A stretch of 5,580 nucleotides of DNA from Oscillospiraceae bacterium (GTDB lineage: Bacteria; Bacillota; Clostridia; Oscillospirales; Ruminococcaceae). The DNA lies in the NCBI GenBank assembly GCA_009776345.1, contig WRLS01000135.1:1-5580 (forward strand), read 5' to 3'. A program made the position numbers and the translations under genes. Below are positions 1 through 5,110 of the stretch, in pieces; positions within the stretch are counted from its first letter, which is position 1, and the number at the start of each line of letters is the position of its first letter. The notes beneath the pieces were generated by a model. That model worked only from the letters and a program-made list of their open reading frames with translations, did not search any database and had not been told where the DNA came from.

Positions 1-26
1 CTATCAAAAAGTGTACCTTTTGATAG
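1..26. repeat. 9-bp inverted repeat (hairpin) at the window edge
   Basis: CTATCAAAA (1-9) and TTTTGATAG (18-26) are perfect reverse complements around an 8-nt loop. The hairpin lies about 20 nt downstream of the start predicted for the leftward promoter in repeat copy 1, so it would fall in the leader of a transcript running out of the window. The window begins exactly at the hairpin, so a T-tract or continuation cannot be seen; terminator, attenuator or plain palindrome cannot be told apart. Confidence 0.5.
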
Positions 27-43
27 TGCCGGTGGTTTGCTTT

Positions 44-117
44 CTGCTTTTAGTATAGCTGATGATTTCGCGTTTGTCAGAAAGTTTGGCAGAATTGCCA
101 AAGATGAACGGTTGTTT
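44..117 (-). repeat. 74-bp promoter-bearing direct repeat, copy 1
   Basis: This is the first of four direct copies. The 36-nt core (74-109) is identical in all four. It contains the dyad TTTGGCA-GAAT-TGCCAAA at 85-102. The copy ends a few bases from the stop codon of the winged-helix gene, so that gene is closely bracketed by copies 1 and 2. Differences among copies cluster in the promoter spacer and at the outer edges. Confidence 0.95.
52..80 (-). promoter_or_regulatory. Predicted leftward promoter in repeat copy 1
   Basis: Read on the minus strand, CTGACA (75-80) and TATACT (52-57) are separated by 17 bases, matching five of six bases of each sigma-A box. Transcription would start near 45 and run left out of the window. 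The dyad at 85-102 ends 4 bases upstream of the -35, centred near -48, a typical activator position. The target gene is outside the window. Confidence 0.6.
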
Positions 118-120
118 CTT

Positions 121-486
121 TTACTCTAAATCACGCTGCATCCATTTATCGCGGTTGTGCGCCCATCTCGTTCTGAAGGTGTAACCTGCCAGCGGGCTGT
201 ATTCTATCCATACAAAACCGTTGCCCGCCGCGTTTACCTCTTCAACAATTTTGTTCAGTGCCTCCCGGGCCTCTTCCCGCCTGCATATGCCGTCCTCGCG
301 TTCCCATAAGCTGCAGTACAGCTGCTTGAATGAGATTGGGACATCCTCCCGGGTTGCCAGCATATACAGGGCCTCGAATTCGTCGGGGGTAAAATCCAGC
401 TCCGTGTGCGAAACAATGTATGCACGGTTGCTGTGGCTGTCCAGTGTAAGCGGCCCTGCTATCCGCAGATTGTTCAGTGCTGTCAT
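121..486 (-). CDS. Stand-alone OmpR/PhoB-type winged-helix DNA-binding protein
   Basis: The 121-residue product matches the layout of the OmpR/PhoB C-terminal effector domain (Trans_reg_C). There is an N-terminal beta region (about 8-32), helix 1 starting at FTPDEFEALYMLA (32-44), helix 2 at SFKQLYCSLW (52-61), a recognition helix near 70-87 and a wing ending in AGYTF (100-104). There is no receiver, kinase or membrane segment, so it is not a normal response regulator; it probably binds DNA alone or responds to an unseen partner. I chose ATG at 486 because GGAG (495-498 on the complement) lies 8 bases upstream; a GTG at 495 would add three residues but overlaps that site. The promoter in repeat copy 2 gives a leader of about 27 nt. 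The gene is bracketed by repeat copies 1 and 2. Its target is unknown; the repeat dyads are candidates. The fold assignment is by pattern only. Confidence 0.72.
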   Translation of the reverse strand: MTALNNLRIAGPLTLDSHSNRAYIVSHTELDFTPDEFEALYMLATREDVPISFKQLYCSLWEREDGICRREEAREALNKIVEEVNAAGNGFVWIEYSPLAGYTFRTRWAHNRDKWMQRDLE

Positions 487-511
487 GTCCTTCACTCCAT
501 TCGGTTAGTTT

Positions 512-585
512 CTGTTTTCAGTGTAGCAGATGATTTCGCGTTTGTCAGAAAGTTTGGCAGAATTGCCAAAGATGAACAACTGTTT
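512..585 (-). repeat. 74-bp promoter-bearing direct repeat, copy 2
   Basis: The identical 36-nt core spans 542-577 and the dyad 553-570. Compared with copy 1 it differs at the left edge, in the -10 (TACACT rather than TATACT), by one further base two positions beyond the -10, and at three bases near its right end. It lies immediately upstream of the winged-helix gene and supplies its probable promoter. Confidence 0.95.
520..548 (-). promoter_or_regulatory. Predicted promoter of the winged-helix gene (repeat copy 2)
   Basis: On the minus strand CTGACA (543-548), a 17-base spacer and TACACT (520-525) form a sigma-A promoter with an extended -10 (TGC before TACACT). The start would be near 513, followed by the GGAG site (495-498) and ATG at 486. 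This fit with a downstream ribosome site and start codon is the best evidence that the repeats are promoters. Confidence 0.68.
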
Positions 586-609
586 TAGTTTTGCGGGGCG
601 GTGTTTTTA

Positions 610-683
610 CTGATTTCAGTGTAGCAGATAATTTCGCGTTTGTCAGAAAGTTTGGCAGAATTGCCAAAGATGAACGGTTGTTT
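610..683 (-). repeat. 74-bp promoter-bearing direct repeat, copy 3
   Basis: The identical core is at 640-675 and the dyad at 651-668. It starts 98 bases from copy 2, and the short interval between them has no gene. It resembles copy 2 at the -10 but has copy 1's right-hand end, so the four copies do not follow a simple one-step order of duplication. Confidence 0.95.
618..646 (-). promoter_or_regulatory. Predicted leftward promoter in repeat copy 3
   Basis: CTGACA (641-646), a 17-base spacer and TACACT (618-623) on the minus strand, again with a TGC extended -10. It points into repeat copy 2 and could act as a second, upstream promoter for the winged-helix gene, with a start near 611. No coding sequence lies between copies 2 and 3. 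Confidence 0.55.
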
Positions 684-689
684 GAGTTT

Positions 690-818
690 CAAAACACCCG
701 CCGTCTGCGGACGGCACCCTCTTTAAAAAAGAGGGAAGGGGCTTCCGGTTGGCTTACCCTCTTTTTTAAAGAGGGTGGCGCGGAGCTGAATTTATTCAGC
801 TTCGTGACGGGTGTTTTG
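690..818. repeat. 129-bp nested inverted-repeat element (MITE-like)
   Basis: The ends are an 11-bp perfect inverted repeat, CAAAACACCCG (690-700) and CGGGTGTTTTG (808-818). Inside are CCGTC-TGCG-GACGG (701-714), a perfect 21-bp inverted pair (715-735 with 757-777) whose arms are each palindromic, GGAAG-GGG-CTTCC (734-746), and AGCTGAAT-TT-ATTCAGCT (784-801). No coding capacity is convincing. It sits between promoter repeats 3 and 4 and lengthens their spacing. I see no clear target-site duplication, so mobility is inferred only from structure. Confidence 0.75.
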
Positions 819-819
819 T

Positions 820-893
820 CTGCTTTCAGTATAGCAGGCGATTTTGCGCTTGTCAGAAAGTTTGGCAGAATTGCCAAAGATGAACGGATGTTT
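820..893 (-). repeat. 74-bp promoter-bearing direct repeat, copy 4
   Basis: This is the most diverged copy, with changes in the promoter spacer and one near the right end, yet the 36-nt core (850-885) and the dyad (861-878) are unchanged. The -10 and -35 and their spacing are kept although the spacer bases differ, as expected for a promoter under constraint. Confidence 0.95.
828..856 (-). promoter_or_regulatory. Predicted leftward promoter in repeat copy 4
   Basis: CTGACA (851-856), a 17-base spacer and TATACT (828-833) on the minus strand, preceded by TGC. It points into the 129-bp nested palindrome, which may fold in the transcript or block it. No gene follows before copy 3. Confidence 0.55.
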
Positions 894-921
894 GTATTTA
901 TGCTTTATCGAAAAATAGCAA

Positions 922-951
922 AAGGGCGCAAGCATATCAGCTTGCGCCCTT
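922..951 (-). terminator. Rho-independent terminator of the MATE/carbonic anhydrase unit
   Basis: A perfect 12-bp stem (922-933 with 940-951) encloses a 6-nt loop. Read leftward it is followed by TTTTGCTATTTTT, a broken T-tract. It lies 111 bases beyond the carbonic anhydrase stop codon and separates that unit from the promoter-repeat region. There is no T-tract on the plus strand, so it is oriented leftward. Confidence 0.8.
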
Positions 952-974
952 CAGATTGATGACAAACCCCATAT

Positions 975-1046
975 ACGGTCGAGGATGGAACCCCGGTCCT
1001 ACGTTGCAATGCGGCATTGTAGGGTGCGGCTTCCATACCGCACCGT
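975..1046. repeat. 72-bp imperfect inverted repeat in the carbonic anhydrase 3' region
   Basis: The left half (from ACGGTC at 975) and the right half (to CACCGT at 1046) align as imperfect reverse complements around CAATGC-G-GCATTG at the centre; both arms share a GGATGGAA or TTCCAT block. The right arm also forms its own hairpin, GGTGCGG-N8-CCGCACC. It lies between the carbonic anhydrase stop and the terminator, so it would be in the 3' untranslated part of that transcript. It resembles an intergenic palindromic repeat; copies elsewhere cannot be checked here. Confidence 0.6.
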
Positions 1047-1062
1047 TAGTAAATGCCTTTTT

Positions 1063-1710
1063 CTACATAAAAGCTACTACGCCGGTTTCTATATCATAAT
1101 GGGCGGCGATGACTTCAGTGCCCATATGTGAGACCGTAGGGTTTTCTTTGATACTGCGGGCAACATAATCGGCGTTGGCGCGCACTGCCTCGTCAAGCTC
1201 CGTGCAGCCCTGTACAGCGTGCGCAATCTCATCTATGACCGCTTGCAGGTTTTCGGGGAATTCGCCTTCTGACAGCGCGCCCGATACCGCACCGCAGAAG
1301 CTATGCCCCACCACTACGATAAGCGGCACATGAAGATGCTCCGCCGCGTATTCAAGCGAGCCTAACACCGCCGGGTCCGCTATATTCCCTGCGTTGCGTA
1401 TTACAAAAATATCGCCGAGCTTTTGGTCAAAATAAATCTCGGGCGCAACGCGGGAGTCGGCACAGGTTACAATAGCGGCAAAAGGGTGCTGCCCGCCGCT
1501 TAACACCTCCCTGTCTTTTTTGTCGTTTCGCTTAACTGTGCGGCCTTCAAGATACCGCGCGTTACCGTCCGACAAATATGCCAGCGCAGCTTGCCAGTCA
1601 CTTACCTGCTCATCGGGGCTGTGTATGCCGGCGGGGTTTACGCCGCTCCCCTTGCAAGCAACCGCGGACAGCAGCAGTATCACTGCAATTAGAATAGACA
1701 GTTTCCTCAT
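1063..1710 (-). CDS. Beta-class carbonic anhydrase, predicted lipoprotein
   Basis: A 215-residue beta-carbonic anhydrase that would interconvert CO2 and bicarbonate. Zinc ligands are Cys83 (in CADSR), His136 and Cys139 (in GHSFCGA); Asp85 and Arg87 form the usual catalytic dyad. The family's C-terminal strand appears as AAHYDIETGVV (202-212). Residues 1-18 form a signal peptide (MRK followed by a long hydrophobic run) ending in a lipobox-like SAVAC, so Cys19 would be lipidated and the enzyme anchored outside the membrane, rather than cytoplasmic like many beta-class enzymes. Alanine at -3 is not the classic lipobox residue but fits the relaxed rule. GGAGG (1721-1725 on the complement) lies 10 bases upstream of ATG. 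It starts 37 bases after the MATE gene on the same strand with no terminator between, so co-transcription is likely. Surface CO2/bicarbonate supply or pH buffering is inferred. Confidence 0.95.
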   Translation of the reverse strand: MRKLSILIAVILLLSAVACKGSGVNPAGIHSPDEQVSDWQAALAYLSDGNARYLEGRTVKRNDKKDREVLSGGQHPFAAIVTCADSRVAPEIYFDQKLGDIFVIRNAGNIADPAVLGSLEYAAEHLHVPLIVVVGHSFCGAVSGALSEGEFPENLQAVIDEIAHAVQGCTELDEAVRANADYVARSIKENPTVSHMGTEVIAAHYDIETGVVAFM

Positions 1711-1747
1711 TTTTACATTTCCTCCATGTTAATATATTTTTTTGCTA

Positions 1748-3115
1748 TCAGCTATTAGCGCCGGTCCGTGTTACATCGTGGATCCATTTGCCGCTTATAA
1801 TTCTAAAGAAAGCTACAATCGCCTTGAAGAACTCATCACATCGTATTACCAAGAACACCAGCGGCACAGGCCATCCCAAATACAGGCCGGTAAGAAAACC
1901 CAGCGGGATACATACCAGCCACAGGAAAGCGACATCCAAAACCAGCGCATAGCGCGTGTCCCCGCCGCCCCGCAATATGCCGACAAGTGACATCGCCGTG
2001 GCTGATTGGAATATCACAAGCACGCTGTACACATTTATAATCTGCCCCGCGTATAAAAGCGCGGTGTCGGATATATTATAAAGGCTGAGCATGGGAAGCT
2101 TGAAAAGCTGCATCAGCACGCAGGACAAAACCCCAAGAGACAGGCTGATGCACAGGAAGGTTGTGCCGTAAACACGCGCCTTTGCGTATTCCCCAGCGCC
2201 GATTGTGTTGCCGATTATCGCGGCGGCGGCGTTGGTCGCGCCTAAATTCAGGATCGTTACAAGCTGGCTGAATGCGCCCAAAATGCTGTTCGCGGCGACA
2301 AATTCCGTGCTTATGCGCCCCATGATCATCGCAAGCGTCGCGCTTCCCATGCCCCAAACCAGCTCGTTTATTATAACAGGCCCCGCGTTTTTCGCGAAAT
2401 CCCGCATCAGCCCGACCTTGCGCAAGAACAGATACTTTAGCTTAAAGCGTACTTTTTGCTCCAGTTTTAACATATACACGCAAATTATCACAAGCTCTAC
2501 AAGGCGGGCGGCGACGGTGGCTATCGCCGCGCCCTCAATTTCCAGCACGGGCGCGCCCAAATTCCCGAAAACCAAAACCCAGTTCAGGAAGATCTTCATG
2601 GAAAGCGACGATATATATACAACCAGCGCGATCCTAACCGCGCCCACAGAACGCAGCATGACCAGCGTTGTACTGCTGATGCCCATCATAAAATACGAAA
2701 ACGCGATAATGCGCAAAAAGCGCGCGCCCTCCGCGATAACGCGCGGGTCTGTTGTGAACACCGCCATGACCTGCCTGCTAAGCAGCAGCGCGACGCAGGT
2801 GAAGATAAGCCCGCCGATCAGCAGCGCCCTGTACATTATCGCCATTACCCGATGTATGCTGTCCACGTCGCGCTTGCCCCAATACTGCGCGATCATAACG
2901 TTGGAGCCGCCGCCAACACCGAATGTGAACAGCATGAATATAAACCCAAGCTGGTTTGCCAGGGCCGCGGCGGACAGGTGTACTTCACTGAGGGAGCCGA
3001 GCATGACTGTATCGGAAATTGACATCCCGAAGCTGACCAGCATTGTCAGCCCGATCGGGACCGCGATGGTCAGGAGCTGGCGGTAAAAAGCCCTGTCGCT
3101 TGTTATGTATTTCAT
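1748..3115 (-). CDS. MATE family multidrug/cation efflux transporter
   Basis: A 455-residue integral membrane protein of the usual MATE length, with about twelve hydrophobic segments in two homologous halves (roughly 12-215 and 225-440). Typical family stretches are PIGLTMLVSFGMSISDTVM near 20-38, GVGGGSNVMIAQYWGKRD near 66-83, and the second-half equivalents NELVWGMGSATLAMIMG and AIIGNTIGAGEYAKAR. Members export drugs or metabolites in exchange for Na+ or H+; the substrate cannot be read from sequence. I chose ATG at 3115 because GGAGGG lies just upstream (spacing 3, short) and because an in-frame ATG at 3157 would lie upstream of the predicted transcription start. It is the first gene of a likely two-gene unit with the carbonic anhydrase and diverges from the small gene at 3265. 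Confidence 0.95.
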   Translation of the reverse strand: MKYITSDRAFYRQLLTIAVPIGLTMLVSFGMSISDTVMLGSLSEVHLSAAALANQLGFIFMLFTFGVGGGSNVMIAQYWGKRDVDSIHRVMAIMYRALLIGGLIFTCVALLLSRQVMAVFTTDPRVIAEGARFLRIIAFSYFMMGISSTTLVMLRSVGAVRIALVVYISSLSMKIFLNWVLVFGNLGAPVLEIEGAAIATVAARLVELVIICVYMLKLEQKVRFKLKYLFLRKVGLMRDFAKNAGPVIINELVWGMGSATLAMIMGRISTEFVAANSILGAFSQLVTILNLGATNAAAAIIGNTIGAGEYAKARVYGTTFLCISLSLGVLSCVLMQLFKLPMLSLYNISDTALLYAGQIINVYSVLVIFQSATAMSLVGILRGGGDTRYALVLDVAFLWLVCIPLGFLTGLYLGWPVPLVFLVIRCDEFFKAIVAFFRIISGKWIHDVTRTGANS

Positions 3116-3147
3116 ATGCCCTCCATAATACAGCACGTACAAAAGAC

Positions 3148-3176
3148 AGTATAGCACAAAGCCGGCGTATGTGCTA
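3148..3176 (-). promoter_or_regulatory. Predicted promoter of the MATE/carbonic anhydrase unit
   Basis: On the minus strand TATACT (3148-3153) is preceded by TGC, an extended -10. Seventeen bases upstream is TAGCAC (3171-3176), a poor -35, as extended -10 promoters allow. The start would fall near 3141, giving a leader of about 26 nt to ATG at 3115. It overlaps the divergent promoter almost completely. Confidence 0.55.
3152..3176. promoter_or_regulatory. Operator-like dyad between the divergent promoters
   Basis: TAGCACA (3152-3158) and TGTGCTA (3170-3176) are perfect reverse complements 11 bases apart. Each half overlaps the -10 of one promoter and the -35 position of the other. The symmetry may simply come from two mirrored extended -10 promoters, or it may be a binding site that would control both directions at once. 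Confidence 0.45.
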
Positions 3177-3180
3177 CAAT
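3152..3180 (+). promoter_or_regulatory. Predicted promoter of the DUF697-like gene
   Basis: TACAAT (3175-3180) is a five-of-six -10 match preceded by TGC (extended -10). TAGCAC (3152-3157) lies exactly 17 bases upstream as a weak -35. The start would be near 3187, leaving a leader of about 78 nt before ATG at 3265; I see no riboswitch-like structure in that leader. Confidence 0.5.
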
Positions 3181-3264
3181 AAATTCACATCGGCTTTGCA
3201 CGCTGACCTGAAATACTTTGGCGTTTTCAACTTAACCCACTATATAACCGCAAGGGGGTTCCAT

Positions 3265-3603
3265 ATGACGGGACAACACAGACCGGACAGAATAGAAATA
3301 CTCACCGAGCGGGGAAAGGACTGTGTCCGCAAGTATTCAGAAAGGGCAAGGAACGCCACCTTTCTTCCGCTTGTATCCATCCCGGCGGTGCATAGCTTGT
3401 GTGCCGCCATGCTCTCAGACTTGGACAAGATTTTCGGTACCCGCAAGGTGGAAAATGAGAAAGCAAGCAATATTGCGCTTGGTATCCTTGCCTCCCCGTT
3501 TATGCTCGTACCTCTGTGGGGGGCAATCCCGGCGATGGCGTACATTGAAACTGTAGGTGAGAGTTACATAAAAGCCCTTGTCAACCGTATGCACGCTACT
3601 TGA
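3265..3603 (+). CDS. Small DUF697-like hydrophobic protein
   Basis: A 112-residue protein with a charged N-terminus (1-30) and two hydrophobic stretches (about 31-50 and 68-94) joined by a charged segment, SDLDKIFGTRKVENEKAS. The pattern, with FLPLVSIPAVHSL, then LxKIFG, then VPLWGAIPAMAYIETVGESY, resembles the C-terminal DUF697 (YcjF-type) region found attached to some GTPases and as free small proteins. That match is by eye and only moderate; an EcsC-like relation is possible. No GTPase domain is present. Function is unknown; membrane association is inferred. ATG at 3265 is chosen for the strong AAGGGGG site about 7 bases upstream; the frame stays open leftward into the MATE gene, but that part lies before the predicted promoter. 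The -35 of the following gene's promoter overlaps its stop codon. Confidence 0.7.
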   Translation: MTGQHRPDRIEILTERGKDCVRKYSERARNATFLPLVSIPAVHSLCAAMLSDLDKIFGTRKVENEKASNIALGILASPFMLVPLWGAIPAMAYIETVGESYIKALVNRMHAT

Positions 3604-3628
3604 AAAAAACCTCGAAATACGCTATACT
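3600..3628 (+). promoter_or_regulatory. Predicted promoter of the FAD oxidoreductase gene
   Basis: TTGAAA (3600-3605), a 17-base spacer and TATACT (3623-3628) make a good sigma-A promoter; the -35 overlaps the TGA stop of the preceding gene. A start near 3635 gives a leader of about 22 nt. The oxidoreductase can therefore be expressed independently of the small gene upstream. Confidence 0.65.
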
Positions 3629-3645
3629 TTTCTATACTATAGAAA
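3629..3645. promoter_or_regulatory. Perfect 17-bp palindrome at the oxidoreductase start (candidate operator)
   Basis: TTTCTATA-C-TATAGAAA has two perfect 8-bp arms around one base. It covers the predicted transcription start and runs into the AAAGGG ribosome site (3643-3648). A repressor bound here would block transcription; the one-base centre makes an RNA hairpin unlikely, which favours a protein-binding site. It also contains a second TATACT (3633-3638). Confidence 0.5.
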
Positions 3646-3657
3646 GGGACAGCTTAT

Positions 3658-5088
3658 ATGTATGATGTGCTGATAATAGGCGGCGGTGTGGCGGGATGCG
3701 CCATCGCGCGGGAAATTTCCCGCTATGATGCGCGGGTCTGCGTTTTAGAGCGCTGCCACGATATAGCAATGGGTACAACAAAAGCCAACAGCGCGGTTGT
3801 ACACGCGGGATACGACGCTGTGCCTGGCACGCTCAAAGCGCAGCTGAATATCGCAGGGAACCGTATGTTCGCCGCGCTTTCCCGAGAGCTGGATTTCCCG
3901 TTTAAACAGATCGGCTCCCTTGTGCTGTGCTTTGATGAAAACGCCGTCCCCGAGCTGGAAAAACTGCGTGAACGCGGAAAAATAAACGGGGTTTCCGGGC
4001 TTGAAGTAATCGGCAGGGGACGTTTAGAGGAAATGGAGCCGAACATCGGCGACAGTGCCGTTGCCGCGCTTTGGGCGCCCACCGGCGGTATTGTCTGCCC
4101 GTATGAAATGACCTATGCGCTGGCTGAAAACGCCGCTGTAAACGGCGTGGAATTTCACACCGGGCGCGAAGTTATATCGGCGGCGCGTGACGGTGACGGT
4201 TTTGCCGTGGAAACCCCCGAAAAAACCTACCGCACAAAAATTATCGTGAATGCCGCTGGCGTATTCGCCAATGAAATCCACAATATGCTCAGTGAAAATA
4301 AGCTGCACATCATCCCGCGCTCCGGGCAGTATATACTTTTGGACAAGGCTGTCGGCGGGCTTGTCAGCCACACAATTTTCCAGCTGCCCGGTGAGATGGG
4401 CAAGGGGATTTTGGTAACGCCTACGGTGGACGGCAACCTGCTCCTCGGCCCCACTGCCGTCAATACCAATGACAAAAGCGATATTGCGACCCGCCGCGAG
4501 TATTACGATGAAATTATTGAAGCCGCGTCATTGAGCGTAAAATCACTGCCTTACCGCCAAATGATCACAGCTTTTACCGGACTGAGGGCGCACTGCACCG
4601 CCGGGGATTTTGTAATCGCGTTCGCGGAGGATGCCCCCGGGCTTTTAGATGTCGCCGGTATCGAATCCCCCGGGCTTACCGCCGCACCGGCGATCGGGCA
4701 AAAAGCCGCGGGGATGTTGCGGGAAAGATTTGGGTTTAGGGAAAAGGCGGATTTCAGCCCCGTCAGGAAAGCTGCCCCGAAATTCCGGGAGATGTCCATG
4801 AAGGAACGTCAAAACGCGATCGCGGCGGACCCGGCATACGGTAAAATTGTCTGCCGCTGTGAAGCTGTCAGCGAGGCAGAAATCATAGCCGCGATCCACA
4901 GCCCCGTAGGCGCGAAGGATCTTGACGGCATAAAACGCCGCACACGCGCCGGGATGGGTCGGTGCCAGGGGGGATTTTGTTCCCCGCAAGCGGCTGAGAT
5001 ACTTTCGCGGGAGCTGAACATACCGCTCACGGCGGTGACAAAATCCGGCCCGGGGTCGGAGATTTTAGCGTGCAGGATTAGAGGGTAG
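3658..5088 (+). CDS. GlpA/LhgO-type FAD-dependent oxidoreductase with C-terminal [2Fe-2S] (BFD-like) domain
   Basis: A 476-residue flavoprotein of the DAO superfamily, related to anaerobic glycerol-3-phosphate dehydrogenase subunit A (GlpA) and L-2-hydroxyglutarate oxidase. The FAD-binding Rossmann start is VLIIGGGVAGCAIAREI (4-20) with Glu31 closing the fold; SAVVHAGYD (45-53) and the second FAD segment near 320-345 (ending GIESPGLTAAPAIG) are typical. From about 395 a Fer2_BFD domain begins: Cys399 and Cys401 (CRC) with Cys436 and Cys441 (CQGGFC) would hold a [2Fe-2S] cluster, passing electrons from flavin to a partner. Glycerol-3-phosphate is the most likely substrate but this is inference. 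In many Clostridia this gene is followed by a second flavoprotein and a DUF1667 protein; here a tRNA gene follows, so partners must be elsewhere. AAAGGG lies about 9 bases before ATG. It is intact and has no clear terminator before the tRNA promoter. Confidence 0.93.
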   Translation: MYDVLIIGGGVAGCAIAREISRYDARVCVLERCHDIAMGTTKANSAVVHAGYDAVPGTLKAQLNIAGNRMFAALSRELDFPFKQIGSLVLCFDENAVPELEKLRERGKINGVSGLEVIGRGRLEEMEPNIGDSAVAALWAPTGGIVCPYEMTYALAENAAVNGVEFHTGREVISAARDGDGFAVETPEKTYRTKIIVNAAGVFANEIHNMLSENKLHIIPRSGQYILLDKAVGGLVSHTIFQLPGEMGKGILVTPTVDGNLLLGPTAVNTNDKSDIATRREYYDEIIEAASLSVKSLPYRQMITAFTGLRAHCTAGDFVIAFAEDAPGLLDVAGIESPGLTAAPAIGQKAAGMLRERFGFREKADFSPVRKAAPKFREMSMKERQNAIAADPAYGKIVCRCEAVSEAEIIAAIHSPVGAKDLDGIKRRTRAGMGRCQGGFCSPQAAEILSRELNIPLTAVTKSGPGSEILACRIRG

Positions 5089-5110
5089 CTGCCGAAATTT
5101 TCAAAAATGA

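Noticed and set aside
487..495. GTG start at 495 for the winged-helix gene
   Set aside because: It overlaps the GGAG ribosome site that is correctly spaced for ATG at 486, and has no good site of its own.
44..893. CRISPR array
   Set aside because: The copies are 74 bp long, spacing is irregular (starts 468, 98 and 210 bases apart), and a gene and a palindromic element lie between them; there are no uniform spacers or cas genes.
406..959. Plus-strand open frames in the repeat region encoding a recurring peptide (FSVADDFAFVRKFGRIAKDE)
   Set aside because: The frame is open in all four repeats, but there is no ribosome site. The ends differ (immediate stop in copy 2, unrelated tails in copies 3 and 4), amino-acid changes occur, and conservation is highest over the dyad. 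The antisense promoter explains the constraint better.
2205..3086. 293-residue plus-strand open frame opposite the MATE gene
   Set aside because: It is an antisense shadow of a well-supported transporter gene, with low-complexity composition and no ribosome site.
3116..3157. Longer N-terminus of the MATE protein from ATG at 3157
   Set aside because: It lacks a ribosome site and lies upstream of the predicted transcription start; ATG at 3115 has GGAGGG just before it and begins a typical MATE N-terminus.
3043..3264. Longer start for the DUF697-like protein
   Set aside because: The extension runs through the MATE coding region and both promoters, while ATG at 3265 has a strong AAGGGGG site.
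5089..5110. Terminator after the oxidoreductase gene
   Set aside because: The short AT-rich gap has no stem of useful length; readthrough into the tRNA is possible.
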